NCBI GenBank assembly: GCA_001507425.1
Contig: LMAJ01000012.1
Span: forward strand, 62,001 to 126,000
From: Flavobacteriaceae bacterium CRH
GTDB lineage: Bacteria > Bacteroidota > Bacteroidia > Flavobacteriales > Flavobacteriaceae
Reading direction: 5' to 3'
DNA: 64,000 nt
Shown here in pieces: positions 42,310 to 51,546 of this stretch; the stretch's first letter is position 1, and every line of letters starts with the position of its first letter. The translations under genes and the position numbers were made by a program. The notes below the pieces were generated by a model. The model was not told the DNA's origin. It worked only from the letters and a program-made list of their open reading frames with translations, and did not search any database.

Positions 42310-44595
42310 ATGAAAATAAAAAGTTTAATTTTTCTAGGAGTATTACAATGTTTCGTTTTTGTAAACGCACAAGTCAAAACGTTAGATCCGGCAGAATATG
42401 TCAATCCGTTAATGGGAACACAATCGTTGCATAGTCTTTCTAACGGAAATACATATCCGGCAATTTGCAGGCCGTGGGGAATGAATTTCTGGACACCCCA
42501 AACCGGTAAAATGGGAGACGGATGGGCATACATTTATACAGCCGAAAAAATTAGAGGATTTAAGCAAACGCATCAGCCATCGCCGTGGATGAACGATTAC
42601 GGTCAGTTTTCGATTATGCCGGTAACAGGTAAATTGACTTTTGCAGAAGCAGACAGAGCAAGCTGGTTTAGTCACAAAGCAGAGGTTTCAAAACCTTATT
42701 ATTATAGCGTTTATCTGGCAGATTATGATGTTACAACAGAAATTACAGCTACAGAAAGAGCAGCACATTTCCAGATAACATTTCCGGAAAATGAACAATC
42801 TTCAATTGTAATTGATGCTTTTGACAAGGGTTCGTATGTCAAAATTATTCCATCAGAAAATAAAATCATTGGTTATACAACTCGAAATAGTGGAGGGGTT
42901 CCAGCCAATTTTAAAAACTATTTTGTCTTGATTTTCGACAAACCATTTGCCTCAAATTCAACCTGGAATGAAAAAGGTCTGGAAAAAGATAAACTGGAAT
43001 TGCAAGACAATCACGCTGGAGCTGTAGTTGGTTTTAAAACAAAAAAAGGAGAAATCATAAATGTAAAAGTAGCCTCATCATTTATCAGCGCAGAACAAGC
43101 AGAACTGAATTTAAAATCGGAATTAGGAAATGCTTCTTTTAATGAAACCGTTGCAGCATCAAAAAAAGAGTGGAATAAAGTTCTTGGAAAAGTGACTGCA
43201 GAAGGTGGAAGCGAAGAACAGTTAAAAACATTTTATTCGTGTTTGTACCGCACAACTTGTTTCCCGCAAAAGCAATATGAAATAAATGCAAAAGGAGAAA
43301 TTGTACATTACAGCCCCTACAACGGAAATGTTTTGCCCGGATATATGTACGCGGGAACCGGATTTTGGGATACTTTTAGAGCTTTATATCCTTTATTGAA
43401 TCTGGTTTATCCTTCGGTAAATAAAGAAATGCAGGAAGGTTTAATCAACGATTACAAAGAAGGCGGATTTTTGCCGGAATGGTCAAGTCCGGGTTTCAGA
43501 AATGTAATGGTTGGCAATAATTCGGCATCTGTAGTTTCTGATGCTTATGCCAAAGGATTACGCGGTTACGATATCAATATTTTATACGAAGCTTTACTTC
43601 ACGGAGCCAATAATGAAGGCCCAATGGAAGCCGTTGGAAGAAAAGGAGTTTCTTATTACAACACTTTAGGATATGTTCCGTACGATGTAAAAATCAACGA
43701 AAATGCTGCCAGAACGCTCGAATATGCTTATGATGATTTTGCGATCTGGAAATTGGCGAAAGCCTTAAACCGACCTAAAAAAGAAATCAGTTTGTATGAA
43801 AAACGAATGATGAATTATAAAAACCTTTATAATCCGGAAATTGGTTTTATGAGCGGTCGAAATAAAGATGGAAGTTTTCCAAAAGATTTTAATCCGTTAA
43901 AATGGGGAGATGCTTTTACAGAAGGAAATGCCATGCATTACAGCTGGAGTGTTTTTCATGACATACAAGGTTTGATTAATTTAATGGGCGGAGAGCAAAA
44001 TTTTACGTCAAAACTAGATGCCGTTTTTACAACGCCCCCGGTTTTTGATGACAGTTATTACGGATCAGTAATTCATGAAATACGCGAAATGCAAATTATG
44101 AATATGGGACAATATGCACACGGAAACCAACCGATTCAGCATATGATTTATTTGTATAATTACGCAGGTCAACCCTGGAAAACACAATATTGGTCAAGAA
44201 AAGTAATGAATCGTTTGTATAAACCAACTCCTGATGGTTATTGTGGAGATGAAGACAACGGACAAACCTCTGCCTGGTATATTTTCTCTGCCATGGGATT
44301 TTATCCGGTTTGCCCCGCAACAGACGAATATGTTCTTGGTGCGCCATTATTTAAGAAAATAACCCTACAATTAGAAAACGGAAAACAGTTTATTATCAAT
44401 GCTCCAAATAATTCAGAAGTAAATAAATACGTTCAGGAATTAAAATGGGATAACTCTAATTATTCAGACAATTATATCAATCATTTTGATGTTTTAAAAG
44501 GCGGCGAATTAAATTTTGATATGACCGGTTCGCCGAATTTACAAAGAGGAACTTCAAAAAAAGATTATCCATATTCTTACTCAACTTCAAAATAA
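42310..44595 (+). CDS. GH92 alpha-mannosidase, second paralogue (secreted)
   Basis: 761 residues, signal peptide 1-20 (ending VNAQ). It has the same domain order as its neighbour but diverged loops: QTHQPSPWMNDYGQFSIMPVTG replaces the HTHLSGTG block, E538 is in TEGNAMHYSW, GNQPIQHMIYLY replaces GNEPNHH, and GDEDNGQTSAWYIFSAMGFYPVCP is conserved. The differences suggest another mannose linkage (for example alpha-1,3 or alpha-1,2 on a different arm), complementary to the first enzyme. It is four bases upstream of the GH125 gene. Confidence 0.93.
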   Translation: MKIKSLIFLGVLQCFVFVNAQVKTLDPAEYVNPLMGTQSLHSLSNGNTYPAICRPWGMNFWTPQTGKMGDGWAYIYTAEKIRGFKQTHQPSPWMNDYGQFSIMPVTGKLTFAEADRASWFSHKAEVSKPYYYSVYLADYDVTTEITATERAAHFQITFPENEQSSIVIDAFDKGSYVKIIPSENKIIGYTTRNSGGVPANFKNYFVLIFDKPFASNSTWNEKGLEKDKLELQDNHAGAVVGFKTKKGEIINVKVASSFISAEQAELNLKSELGNASFNETVAASKKEWNKVLGKVTAEGGSEEQLKTFYSCLYRTTCFPQKQYEINAKGEIVHYSPYNGNVLPGYMYAGTGFWDTFRALYPLLNLVYPSVNKEMQEGLINDYKEGGFLPEWSSPGFRNVMVGNNSASVVSDAYAKGLRGYDINILYEALLHGANNEGPMEAVGRKGVSYYNTLGYVPYDVKINENAARTLEYAYDDFAIWKLAKALNRPKKEISLYEKRMMNYKNLYNPEIGFMSGRNKDGSFPKDFNPLKWGDAFTEGNAMHYSWSVFHDIQGLINLMGGEQNFTSKLDAVFTTPPVFDDSYYGSVIHEIREMQIMNMGQYAHGNQPIQHMIYLYNYAGQPWKTQYWSRKVMNRLYKPTPDGYCGDEDNGQTSAWYIFSAMGFYPVCPATDEYVLGAPLFKKITLQLENGKQFIINAPNNSEVNKYVQELKWDNSNYSDNYINHFDVLKGGELNFDMTGSPNLQRGTSKKDYPYSYSTSK

Positions 44596-44599
44596 TAGT

Positions 44600-46060
44600 A
44601 TGCAGTCACGTAGAAAATTTATAAAAAACACAGGCATTTTTTCAGCAGGATTATTGGCACTTCAAACGGATGTTTTTGCGGTGCAATCTGACAATTTCAA
44701 TTTTGCATTAAAAGATTTTATCAGCAAAAGACCACCTTTATCCGAAAGAAAATTTACAAGCCCGGCAATTGAAGCGGCAATCGTCAGGATCAAAAAACAA
44801 ATTGCTAATCCTGAACTGGCGTGGTTGTTCGAAAACTGTTTTCCAAATACATTAGATACAACGGTAGAATTTGAAATTATTGACGGAAAACCGGATACTT
44901 ATGTAATCACGGGCGATATCGATGCCATGTGGCTTCGTGATAGTACAGCGCAAATCTGGCCGTATATTCCGTTTGTAAAAGAAGATAAAAAACTGGCCGA
45001 ATTGGTAAAAGGGGTCATCAATCGTCAGGCAAAATGTATTTTACTAGATCCTTATGCCAATGCGTTTTATAAAGATTTTACAAAAGAAAGTGAATGGAAA
45101 AATGATTTAACCAAAATGCAGCCGGGAATTCACGAACGTAAATGGGAAATCGACAGTTTGTGTTACCCCGTTAGATTGGCGCACGGCTATTGGGCAGCAA
45201 CCGGAGACATAAGTTTGTTTGATAATAAATGGAAAGAAGCCATGCTTTTGGTACTTCAAACATTTAAAGAACAACAACGCTGGACAGATAAAGGCCCTTA
45301 CAGTTTTCAGAGAGAAACGGCCTGGGCTACAGACGGCGTGCCTTTAAGCGGATATGGATATCCTGTAAAGCCTTGCGGCTTAATTGTTTCGACTTTCAGG
45401 CCAAGTGATGACAGTACTTTATTTGGCTATTTAATTCCGAGTAATATGTTTGCCATTGAAGTTTTGGGTTATTTAATCGAAATCTTTTCTTTGCCGGCAC
45501 TTTTAGATAAAGATCTAGTAGGTAAAGCCAAAGAATTAAAAGCTCAGGTTGAAAAAGGATTACAAGAAAACGGAATCATCGAACATCCCAAATTCGGAAA
45601 AATTATTGCTTTTGAAGTAAACGGTTACGGCAGTTTTCACATGATGGATGACGCCAATGTTCCGTCGTTATTATCATTGCCTTATTTGGGCGCTATAGAA
45701 CCGGATAATCAGCTTTATCTGAATACCAGAAAAGTAGTGCTTTCAGAAAACAATCCGTTTTTTTATAAAGGAAAAGCAGGCGAAGGAATTGGTGGGCCGC
45801 ATACCGGAGTCGACACGATTTGGCCAATGAGTATTGTTTTGAGAGCCATTACAAGTGTAGACGAAAAAGAAATTAAAGCTTGTATCAGTAATTTAATCAA
45901 AACAAATGCAGATACCGGTTTTATGCACGAATCATTTCACAAAGATGATGTAACCAAATTTACCCGAAAATGGTTTGCCTGGGCAAACACGCTTTTTGGC
46001 GAAATGATTGTTCACACCAGCATTAAATATCCTCAAATTTTAAAAGATAAAAATCTTTAA
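44600..46060 (+). CDS. GH125 exo-alpha-1,6-mannosidase (Tat-exported)
   Basis: 486 residues. The N-terminus MQSRRKFIKNTGIFSAG is a twin-arginine signal. Family blocks: GDIDAMWLRDSTAQIWPY (about residues 110-127), ERKWEIDSLCYPVRLAHGYW, RPSDDSTLFGYLIPSNMFA and GGPHTGVDTIWPMSIV. GH125 enzymes cleave alpha-1,6-mannose with inversion. They act after the other branches are removed, so this fits a pathway with the two GH92 enzymes. It starts four bases after the second GH92 gene. Confidence 0.94.
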   Translation: MQSRRKFIKNTGIFSAGLLALQTDVFAVQSDNFNFALKDFISKRPPLSERKFTSPAIEAAIVRIKKQIANPELAWLFENCFPNTLDTTVEFEIIDGKPDTYVITGDIDAMWLRDSTAQIWPYIPFVKEDKKLAELVKGVINRQAKCILLDPYANAFYKDFTKESEWKNDLTKMQPGIHERKWEIDSLCYPVRLAHGYWAATGDISLFDNKWKEAMLLVLQTFKEQQRWTDKGPYSFQRETAWATDGVPLSGYGYPVKPCGLIVSTFRPSDDSTLFGYLIPSNMFAIEVLGYLIEIFSLPALLDKDLVGKAKELKAQVEKGLQENGIIEHPKFGKIIAFEVNGYGSFHMMDDANVPSLLSLPYLGAIEPDNQLYLNTRKVVLSENNPFFYKGKAGEGIGGPHTGVDTIWPMSIVLRAITSVDEKEIKACISNLIKTNADTGFMHESFHKDDVTKFTRKWFAWANTLFGEMIVHTSIKYPQILKDKNL

Positions 46061-46066
46061 ATAAAA

Positions 46067-46226
46067 TTTAAACCATATAAGTAATATAAGTTCATATTAA
46101 AAGTTACTACAGATTCTTTAGTTTAAATAAGGAATTATATTACTTATATGATTTAATTTTTATAATTTTCAGAAGGGATTTTTAGATACGATCTTTAATG
46201 TTCTTATAATACTTATATGGTTTAAA
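46067..46226. repeat. Three related 24-base repeats in inverted and direct order
   Basis: 46067-46090 and the reverse complement of 46203-46226 match at 23 of 24 bases (core ACCATATAAGT). A third, diverged copy is at 46133-46156 in the orientation of the last one. They frame the gap between the GH125 and glycosylasparaginase genes and could form a long-range hairpin. Confidence 0.75.
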
Positions 46227-46237
46227 ATTTATTTAAT

Positions 46238-47239
46238 ATGGCAAACTCAAATCGTAGAAATTTTTTAAAAACAACGGCAATAGCTTCAGTAGCTGTGGCT
46301 TTACAATCCTTTCGCACAGATTCGAAAGAAGAAGATAAAGTAGAATCTAAAAAGGTTAAAAAACCTATTGTACTTTCGACCTGGAGATTTGGAATAGGAG
46401 CGAATGAAGCCGCCTGGGAAGTTTTGAAAAAGAAAGGAACTGCATTAGATGCTGTAGAAGCCGGAGTAAAAATTCCCGAAGGCGATCCAAAAGAAAGAAG
46501 CGTTGGTTACGGCGGGCATCCGGATCGAGATGGCCGCGTAACGTTAGACGCCTGTATTATGGATGAAAATGCCAATATTGGTTCTGTGGCTTGTCTGGAA
46601 TTTATTAAACATCCCATTTCTGTCGCAAGAGCTGTGATGGAAAAAACGCCTCATGTAATGTTGGTTGGTGATGGCGCTCTGCAATTTGCATTAGAACAAG
46701 GCTTTAAAAAAGAAAATTTATTAGTTGAAGAATCGGAGAAAGAGTGGAAGGAATGGCTGAAAACAAGTAAGTATAAACCCATTGCCAATATCGAAAATCA
46801 CGATACCATTGGTATGATTGCTTTAGATGCCAACGGAAATCTTTCGGGAGCCTGCACGACAAGCGGAATGGCGTTTAAAATGCACGGCCGTGTTGGTGAT
46901 TCGCCTATTATTGGAGCAGGACTTTATGTTGATAACGAAATTGGAGCCGCAACCGCAACAGGTCATGGCGAAGAAGTTATCAGAATTTCGGGCTGCCATT
47001 TGGTTGTTGAATTAATGCGTCAGGGAAAATCGCCTCAAAAAGCCTGTGAAGAAGCTGTTGCCAGAATTGTAAAATTAACCAAGAACAGAAACAAAGATTT
47101 AAAAGATATTCAGGTTGGATTTATCGCTTTAAATAAAAACGGAGAATACGGTTCTTATTGCGTTCAGGGCGGTTTTAATTATGCGGTTTATGATGAAACG
47201 GGGAATCGATTGATTGATGCTGAGTATTTTTTGAAGTAA
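46238..47239 (+). CDS. Glycosylasparaginase, N4-(beta-N-acetylglucosaminyl)-L-asparaginase (Tat-exported)
   Basis: 333 residues, Ntn-hydrolase. The twin-arginine signal is SNRRNFLKTTAIASVAVA. Autoproteolysis should occur before T190 in NHDTIGMIALD, which then is the N-terminal nucleophile of the beta chain. The alpha-chain block VGYGGHPDRDGRVTLDACIMD and the beta-chain block RVGDSPIIGAGLYVDNEIGAATATGHGEEVI are intact. It splits the GlcNAc-Asn bond left after N-glycan and peptide removal. The same family is well known from the related Elizabethkingia. It completes the mannosidase cluster. Confidence 0.95.
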   Translation: MANSNRRNFLKTTAIASVAVALQSFRTDSKEEDKVESKKVKKPIVLSTWRFGIGANEAAWEVLKKKGTALDAVEAGVKIPEGDPKERSVGYGGHPDRDGRVTLDACIMDENANIGSVACLEFIKHPISVARAVMEKTPHVMLVGDGALQFALEQGFKKENLLVEESEKEWKEWLKTSKYKPIANIENHDTIGMIALDANGNLSGACTTSGMAFKMHGRVGDSPIIGAGLYVDNEIGAATATGHGEEVIRISGCHLVVELMRQGKSPQKACEEAVARIVKLTKNRNKDLKDIQVGFIALNKNGEYGSYCVQGGFNYAVYDETGNRLIDAEYFLK

Positions 47240-47298
47240 TAATAGAGAATTCCGATATTATTCGATAAAGACTTCGATAGTTGACTTATCGTGCGGTG

Positions 47299-48005
47299 AT
47301 GAGATTATTTAGTTCAACATTGGGGTTATTGAAATTAGGCTCATTGAAAATAAATGATTCATTGACTGCAAAAAAATATCAAATTCTAAAAAAAAATATA
47401 CTTATTTTTTAATTGAAACATACGAAAAAGATACGATTGAGCATAATTTTAAACTTAGTGAAATTACTGTAAATAAAACAATTGATTTAAAGGTTTAAGT
47501 AAAATAATTTTAAAAAAAATACCTTCTAGGAGAACCATTTTTGGTTGTGATGAAAACAAATATAAAAACGTATTAGTGCTAAAGTCTTTTTTTTTAACGC
47601 ATTCATTTATTTCTGAAGATGACGAGACGAAAAAATATTCTATTAATTTGATTAGCGAGACTTGCGATTTACTATTTAAGGAAGATTATAATAGAAATTT
47701 ACTTTTTTCAGAATGTGAGAGCTTTTTAATTCTCAAAAACAACAATAAAATATCTATCATACATGATAAGTATTTTTAGTAATACCATTCTGCTTCCCAA
47801 CGATTTATCATAAAAAGCGATCTAAATATCTATGATTTTGCGCAATTTTTTTGAGTTCTCAGAAACTATGAACCTGATAAAAGTTAATCTTGAAGGATAT
47901 GGATTGAAATATTATTTGAGCTATAGAAATTGCAATATGTTTTTAATTTATATTTGGATAAAAGTGGGAAAGTTTATTTCTTATTCGTCTTAAAAAAAAA
48001 TGATT
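47299..48005 (+). pseudogene. Decayed coding stretch, several broken frames
   Basis: Pieces of plausible coding sequence switch frame at A/T tracts. One frame runs 47299-47412 (MRLFSSTLGLLKLGSLKI...), another 47358-47499 (...FLIETYEKDTIEHNFKLSE...), a third 47576-47779 (67 codons) and a fourth 47921-48007 (CFNLYLDKSGKVYFLFVLKK). None alone looks like a real protein. I recognise no family. This looks like one or two degraded genes rather than a functional product. The rest of 47240-48006 shows nothing. Confidence 0.35.
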
Positions 48006-48006
48006 A

Positions 48007-48543
48007 ATGATTTTATCCGATAATTATAAAAAACGATTAGAAAAGATATTCTTTCTCCTGTTATTTTTTTTTACAATTAATTTTTATTCTCAGGAAAGTG
48101 ACAATGAAATTAAAACAGATTCAGTTAACAATAGTATTATTGAATACTTAGAAATAAGTGGAGTAGTAGTAGAAGATTCTGAACCGATATTAAATGTTGT
48201 TGTCATTGAGAAAGGAAAAAAAAATTTTGTAATGACAGATAAAGATGGAAAATTCACAATCAAAATTCCACTCAAAAATTTTATAAAAAAAGTTGTTTTG
48301 CGTTTTGAGGTATTAAACTTAGAGCCAAAAGAAATTGAGATTCAACCAAATGCCAAATATGTTAAAGTGCAATTAAATGACGCTAAAAAAAGTTCTAAAT
48401 GGAAAATTAAGTTTGAGTATGAAAAACCTGATGTAACCTATATGATTATAAAATCGCTTGCATTCATCGTTAAGAATATCAAAATTAGTGAAAGAGAGAA
48501 GAAAAAAAATAATAATGAGAGTTTAAAGAAAGATTCTAAGTAA
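48007..48543 (+). CDS. Secreted protein with a carboxypeptidase-regulatory-like domain
   Basis: 178 residues. A signal-like hydrophobic stretch (IFFLLLFFFTINFYSQ, about 14-29) is followed by a beta-sandwich domain of the CarboxypepD_reg type (about 48-108: EISGVVVEDSEPILNVVVIEKG, then TDKDGKFTIKIP). The C-terminus (about 130-178) is basic and low in complexity. Similar proteins are common as short surface or periplasmic products in this phylum. It follows a decayed stretch and may itself be a survivor of it. The function is unknown. Confidence 0.6.
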   Translation: MILSDNYKKRLEKIFFLLLFFFTINFYSQESDNEIKTDSVNNSIIEYLEISGVVVEDSEPILNVVVIEKGKKNFVMTDKDGKFTIKIPLKNFIKKVVLRFEVLNLEPKEIEIQPNAKYVKVQLNDAKKSSKWKIKFEYEKPDVTYMIIKSLAFIVKNIKISEREKKKNNNESLKKDSK

Positions 48544-48651
48544 CGTAATCTCATAGCCAACAAAGTTGATAAAATCTCCTACTCTTTATTATTTGATTTA
48601 AATCAATTCCACAAAATCAATCCCATTTTAACTCAATTAAATTAAGCCAAA

Positions 48652-48682
48652 AAAGGCTGTCTTGGCAAAGACAACCTTTAAT
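48652..48682 (-). terminator. Terminator of the M16 / ABC transcript
   Basis: On the - strand AAAGGTTGTCTT pairs with AAGACAGCCTTT (one bulge) and is followed by T's. It lies about 33 bases after the M16 stop. Confidence 0.65.
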
Positions 48683-48714
48683 GACTAATAAAATAAAAAT
48701 GAATCTAAAGTATT

Positions 48715-51534
48715 TTACTTTCCTGATTGGCTTTCAGGGCTCATAATAACTTCGACACTTGTAGAACTATCCAAAACGCGCTTACTAAACTGCAGAATAG
48801 TTTTTTGATTAATTGTAGAAATTAAATTTTTATATTCATCATCCTGTAAAAACGGAATCTGATTTAAGGTGTTATTGTAAATTGTACTGTTCCAGAAAGA
48901 ATTGGTTTTAAGCGATTCTTCCCTAGTTTTTAAAAGTGCTTTTTTAATGTCTTCTAAATCATTGGCATTGACTGGATTTACTTTTAAATCATTCAATTCT
49001 TTCCAGATAATCTGCATTAATTTTTCTTGTTTATCAGGATTGCAGTCAAAAGTCAAAGCCAGACTAAAAGTTGGTTTAGGAATAAGTTCCAGATTGCCTC
49101 CAACGTTTACGCCATAACTTCCGCCTTCTTCTTCTCGAATGGTCTGCAGGAATCTTTTTGATAATATTTCACCAATAATGTAAATGCTTAATGCATTTTC
49201 TTTGCTGTAATCTATCTTTCCGGTTAAGTTTAGATAAACAGTTGTTTTCGCAACTTCCATCGGACGTTTGAAATGAACTACAGTTTTTCCTTTTGCAGGT
49301 TCAATATTATGATCGATAAAATTTTCTTTTAAAGCCGGATTAGAATTGATATTCCCGATGTATTTCTGAATTAATCCTAATGCTGAATCCGGAATATTTC
49401 CAACAAAAACAAAAGTGAAATCAGATGCATTTTTAATTCGGTCGCGGTAGATATTTTCTGCTTTTTTCAGATCAATTGTTTCAAGGAATTTTTCATTAAA
49501 TATAAAAGTTCTTGGGTTATGATTCGAATTTGCTAAATCAACCGAGTCTTTAAAAGCGCTGCCATTATCTTTTTTAATGTTTTCTAAACGGTTTTTATAC
49601 TGCTCTTTTAGAATATTAAAAATGTTCGGGTCAAAACGAGGTACTTCAAAAGAAAGATAAAGTAATTGCAGCATTGTTTCTAAATCTGCCTGATTAGAAC
49701 TTCCTTGAAAACCTTGTGTATTTGCGGCAATAAAAGGAGCCGCTTGAACCACTTTTCCAGTCAGTTTTTCTTTTAAACTAATGTTGTCAAAATTGCCCAA
49801 ACCAGATGATTTTGCAATTGTTGTGGCAATTTCTGCTGAGGCTAAATCTTGTGTTTTAATCAAAGATTTTCCGCCTTTTGAAAACGCAGTAAAAACAATC
49901 TGATCCTGAGAATAAGTCGTTGGCAGAATAATTATTTTAGCATCATTTTCTAAAATATATCCTTTTGCAGCAGTTATTCCGGGTACTTCAAATGTTTTTT
50001 TAACAGCAACAGGTTTTAATTCTTTTTCTATCAAAGGCGAGTTGTTTTCCTTTTTTGTGTAAGGTTCCAGAGGCATCGTTTCTACCTTTTTTATAACATC
50101 TGCAACAGCTTCTTTTTTCGGGAATTCGGCTTGGTCTTTATCAGAACCTGTTACTAAAACAACCTGATTGGTTGCTTTTTGTATGGTTTTGGCATAGGTA
50201 TTTAACTCTTCTAAAGAAATAGTTTTTATGATACCAACAATCAGGTCATAATCTTCTTGAGGGGCAAGAAAGGGTTTTGCTTTTAAAAAGTAGTTGGTCA
50301 ATTTGTCTGCCCAACTGTCATTATCTACTTTGTCTTTATTTTTAATAAAATCATTATACGAACTGATAAAATCTTTTTTGGTTCGGTCTAATTCAGACTG
50401 AATTGCGCCATAACGTTTAAATCTTTCTGCTTCGGTGTACGCTTCCTGAAATGCTTCTAAAGCTTTTCCTTTTTTGGCTAAAGCCGAAATATTAAAAGAA
50501 GTATTTAATCTTGAAAGAGGTTCAAAACCAACTTTTAAACTCAAAGCTGAACCTTGATTCTTTAAGATCAATTCTTTTAAACGATTGTTAAGTATACTGG
50601 TGTAGAATGAATTCATTACATTATTTCGAGTAGTGGCAACGTCTTTTACCAATGGTTCATCGAGTACATATTTTAAGGTAATCGTAGTAGAAGAAGCTTC
50701 TTTATCTGTTGCAGTACCAAAATACAATTCATCATGTTTTGGAATATCGTTGTACTTGCGCACGGCTGCTTTTTTAGCAAGCGGAATGCCGGAGAATATG
50801 ATTTTAACCTTTTGCTCAATGGCTTTTACATCAATATCTCCAACAATAATTACGGCTTGCAAATCAGGGCGATACCATTTTTTATAATAGTTTCGTAATT
50901 CCTGATATTTAAAGTTGTTGATAATGTTCAGGTCACCAATAACATCACGTTTGCTGTATTTAGAATCTTTGTATAAAACCTGATCGGTTTGCATTTTTAA
51001 ACGAAAACCGCTTGTTCGTCTGGTTCTCCATTCTTCACGGATAACGCCTCTTTCTGCATCAATTTCCTGATTGGTTAACGAAAGCGATCCTGACCAGTCG
51101 TGCAATACCCAAAGCGTAGAATCGATCAAAGTTTCATTGGTTGCCGGAACGCCGCTAATGTTGTAAACGGTTTCATCTTGTGCTGTATAAGCATTGATGT
51201 CTTTTCCGAAACTTACTCCGTGTTTTTCGAGCATTTTAATAATTCCTTTACCTTTAAAATGTTCTGTTCCGTTAAACGCCATGTGTTCTAAAAAGTGCGC
51301 CAATCCGTTTTGGTTGTCATCTTCTAAAATAGCGCCCACATTTTGAACAAAGTAAAAACTTGCACGATCTTTTGGTTCTTCGTTATGCAGAATGTAATAC
51401 GTTAATCCGTTTGAAAGTTTGCCTGTCGTAACGTTTTTATCTAACGGAATCGTGGTTTTGAATTGCGAAAACATAACGTGACAAGATAGAATCATTATCA
51501 CGTTTAAGCTTTGCTTTTTAAGTATAGTATACAT
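48715..51534 (-). CDS. M16 family zinc peptidase (pitrilysin-like), secreted
   Basis: 939 residues, the two-lobe size of pitrilysin/PqqL-type enzymes. A signal-like N-terminus (about 1-23) is present. The inverted zinc motif HxxEH is HFLEHMAFNGT near residue 80, and the downstream Glu lies in the ETVYNISG/NEIDAERGVI region. The second lobe (about 500-930) lacks the motif, as is normal. It degrades small peptides in the periplasm. It is the last gene of an operon behind an ABC exporter, 12 bases after the permease gene. Confidence 0.92.
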   Translation of the reverse strand: MYTILKKQSLNVIMILSCHVMFSQFKTTIPLDKNVTTGKLSNGLTYYILHNEEPKDRASFYFVQNVGAILEDDNQNGLAHFLEHMAFNGTEHFKGKGIIKMLEKHGVSFGKDINAYTAQDETVYNISGVPATNETLIDSTLWVLHDWSGSLSLTNQEIDAERGVIREEWRTRRTSGFRLKMQTDQVLYKDSKYSKRDVIGDLNIINNFKYQELRNYYKKWYRPDLQAVIIVGDIDVKAIEQKVKIIFSGIPLAKKAAVRKYNDIPKHDELYFGTATDKEASSTTITLKYVLDEPLVKDVATTRNNVMNSFYTSILNNRLKELILKNQGSALSLKVGFEPLSRLNTSFNISALAKKGKALEAFQEAYTEAERFKRYGAIQSELDRTKKDFISSYNDFIKNKDKVDNDSWADKLTNYFLKAKPFLAPQEDYDLIVGIIKTISLEELNTYAKTIQKATNQVVLVTGSDKDQAEFPKKEAVADVIKKVETMPLEPYTKKENNSPLIEKELKPVAVKKTFEVPGITAAKGYILENDAKIIILPTTYSQDQIVFTAFSKGGKSLIKTQDLASAEIATTIAKSSGLGNFDNISLKEKLTGKVVQAAPFIAANTQGFQGSSNQADLETMLQLLYLSFEVPRFDPNIFNILKEQYKNRLENIKKDNGSAFKDSVDLANSNHNPRTFIFNEKFLETIDLKKAENIYRDRIKNASDFTFVFVGNIPDSALGLIQKYIGNINSNPALKENFIDHNIEPAKGKTVVHFKRPMEVAKTTVYLNLTGKIDYSKENALSIYIIGEILSKRFLQTIREEEGGSYGVNVGGNLELIPKPTFSLALTFDCNPDKQEKLMQIIWKELNDLKVNPVNANDLEDIKKALLKTREESLKTNSFWNSTIYNNTLNQIPFLQDDEYKNLISTINQKTILQFSKRVLDSSTSVEVIMSPESQSGK

Positions 51535-51546
51535 GTGTTGTATTTT

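Noticed and set aside
42310..44595. GNQP in place of GNEP in the second GH92 as loss of the catalytic acid
   Set aside because: The likely general acid is the Glu of EGNA (E538 here, E544 in the neighbour), which is kept in both proteins.
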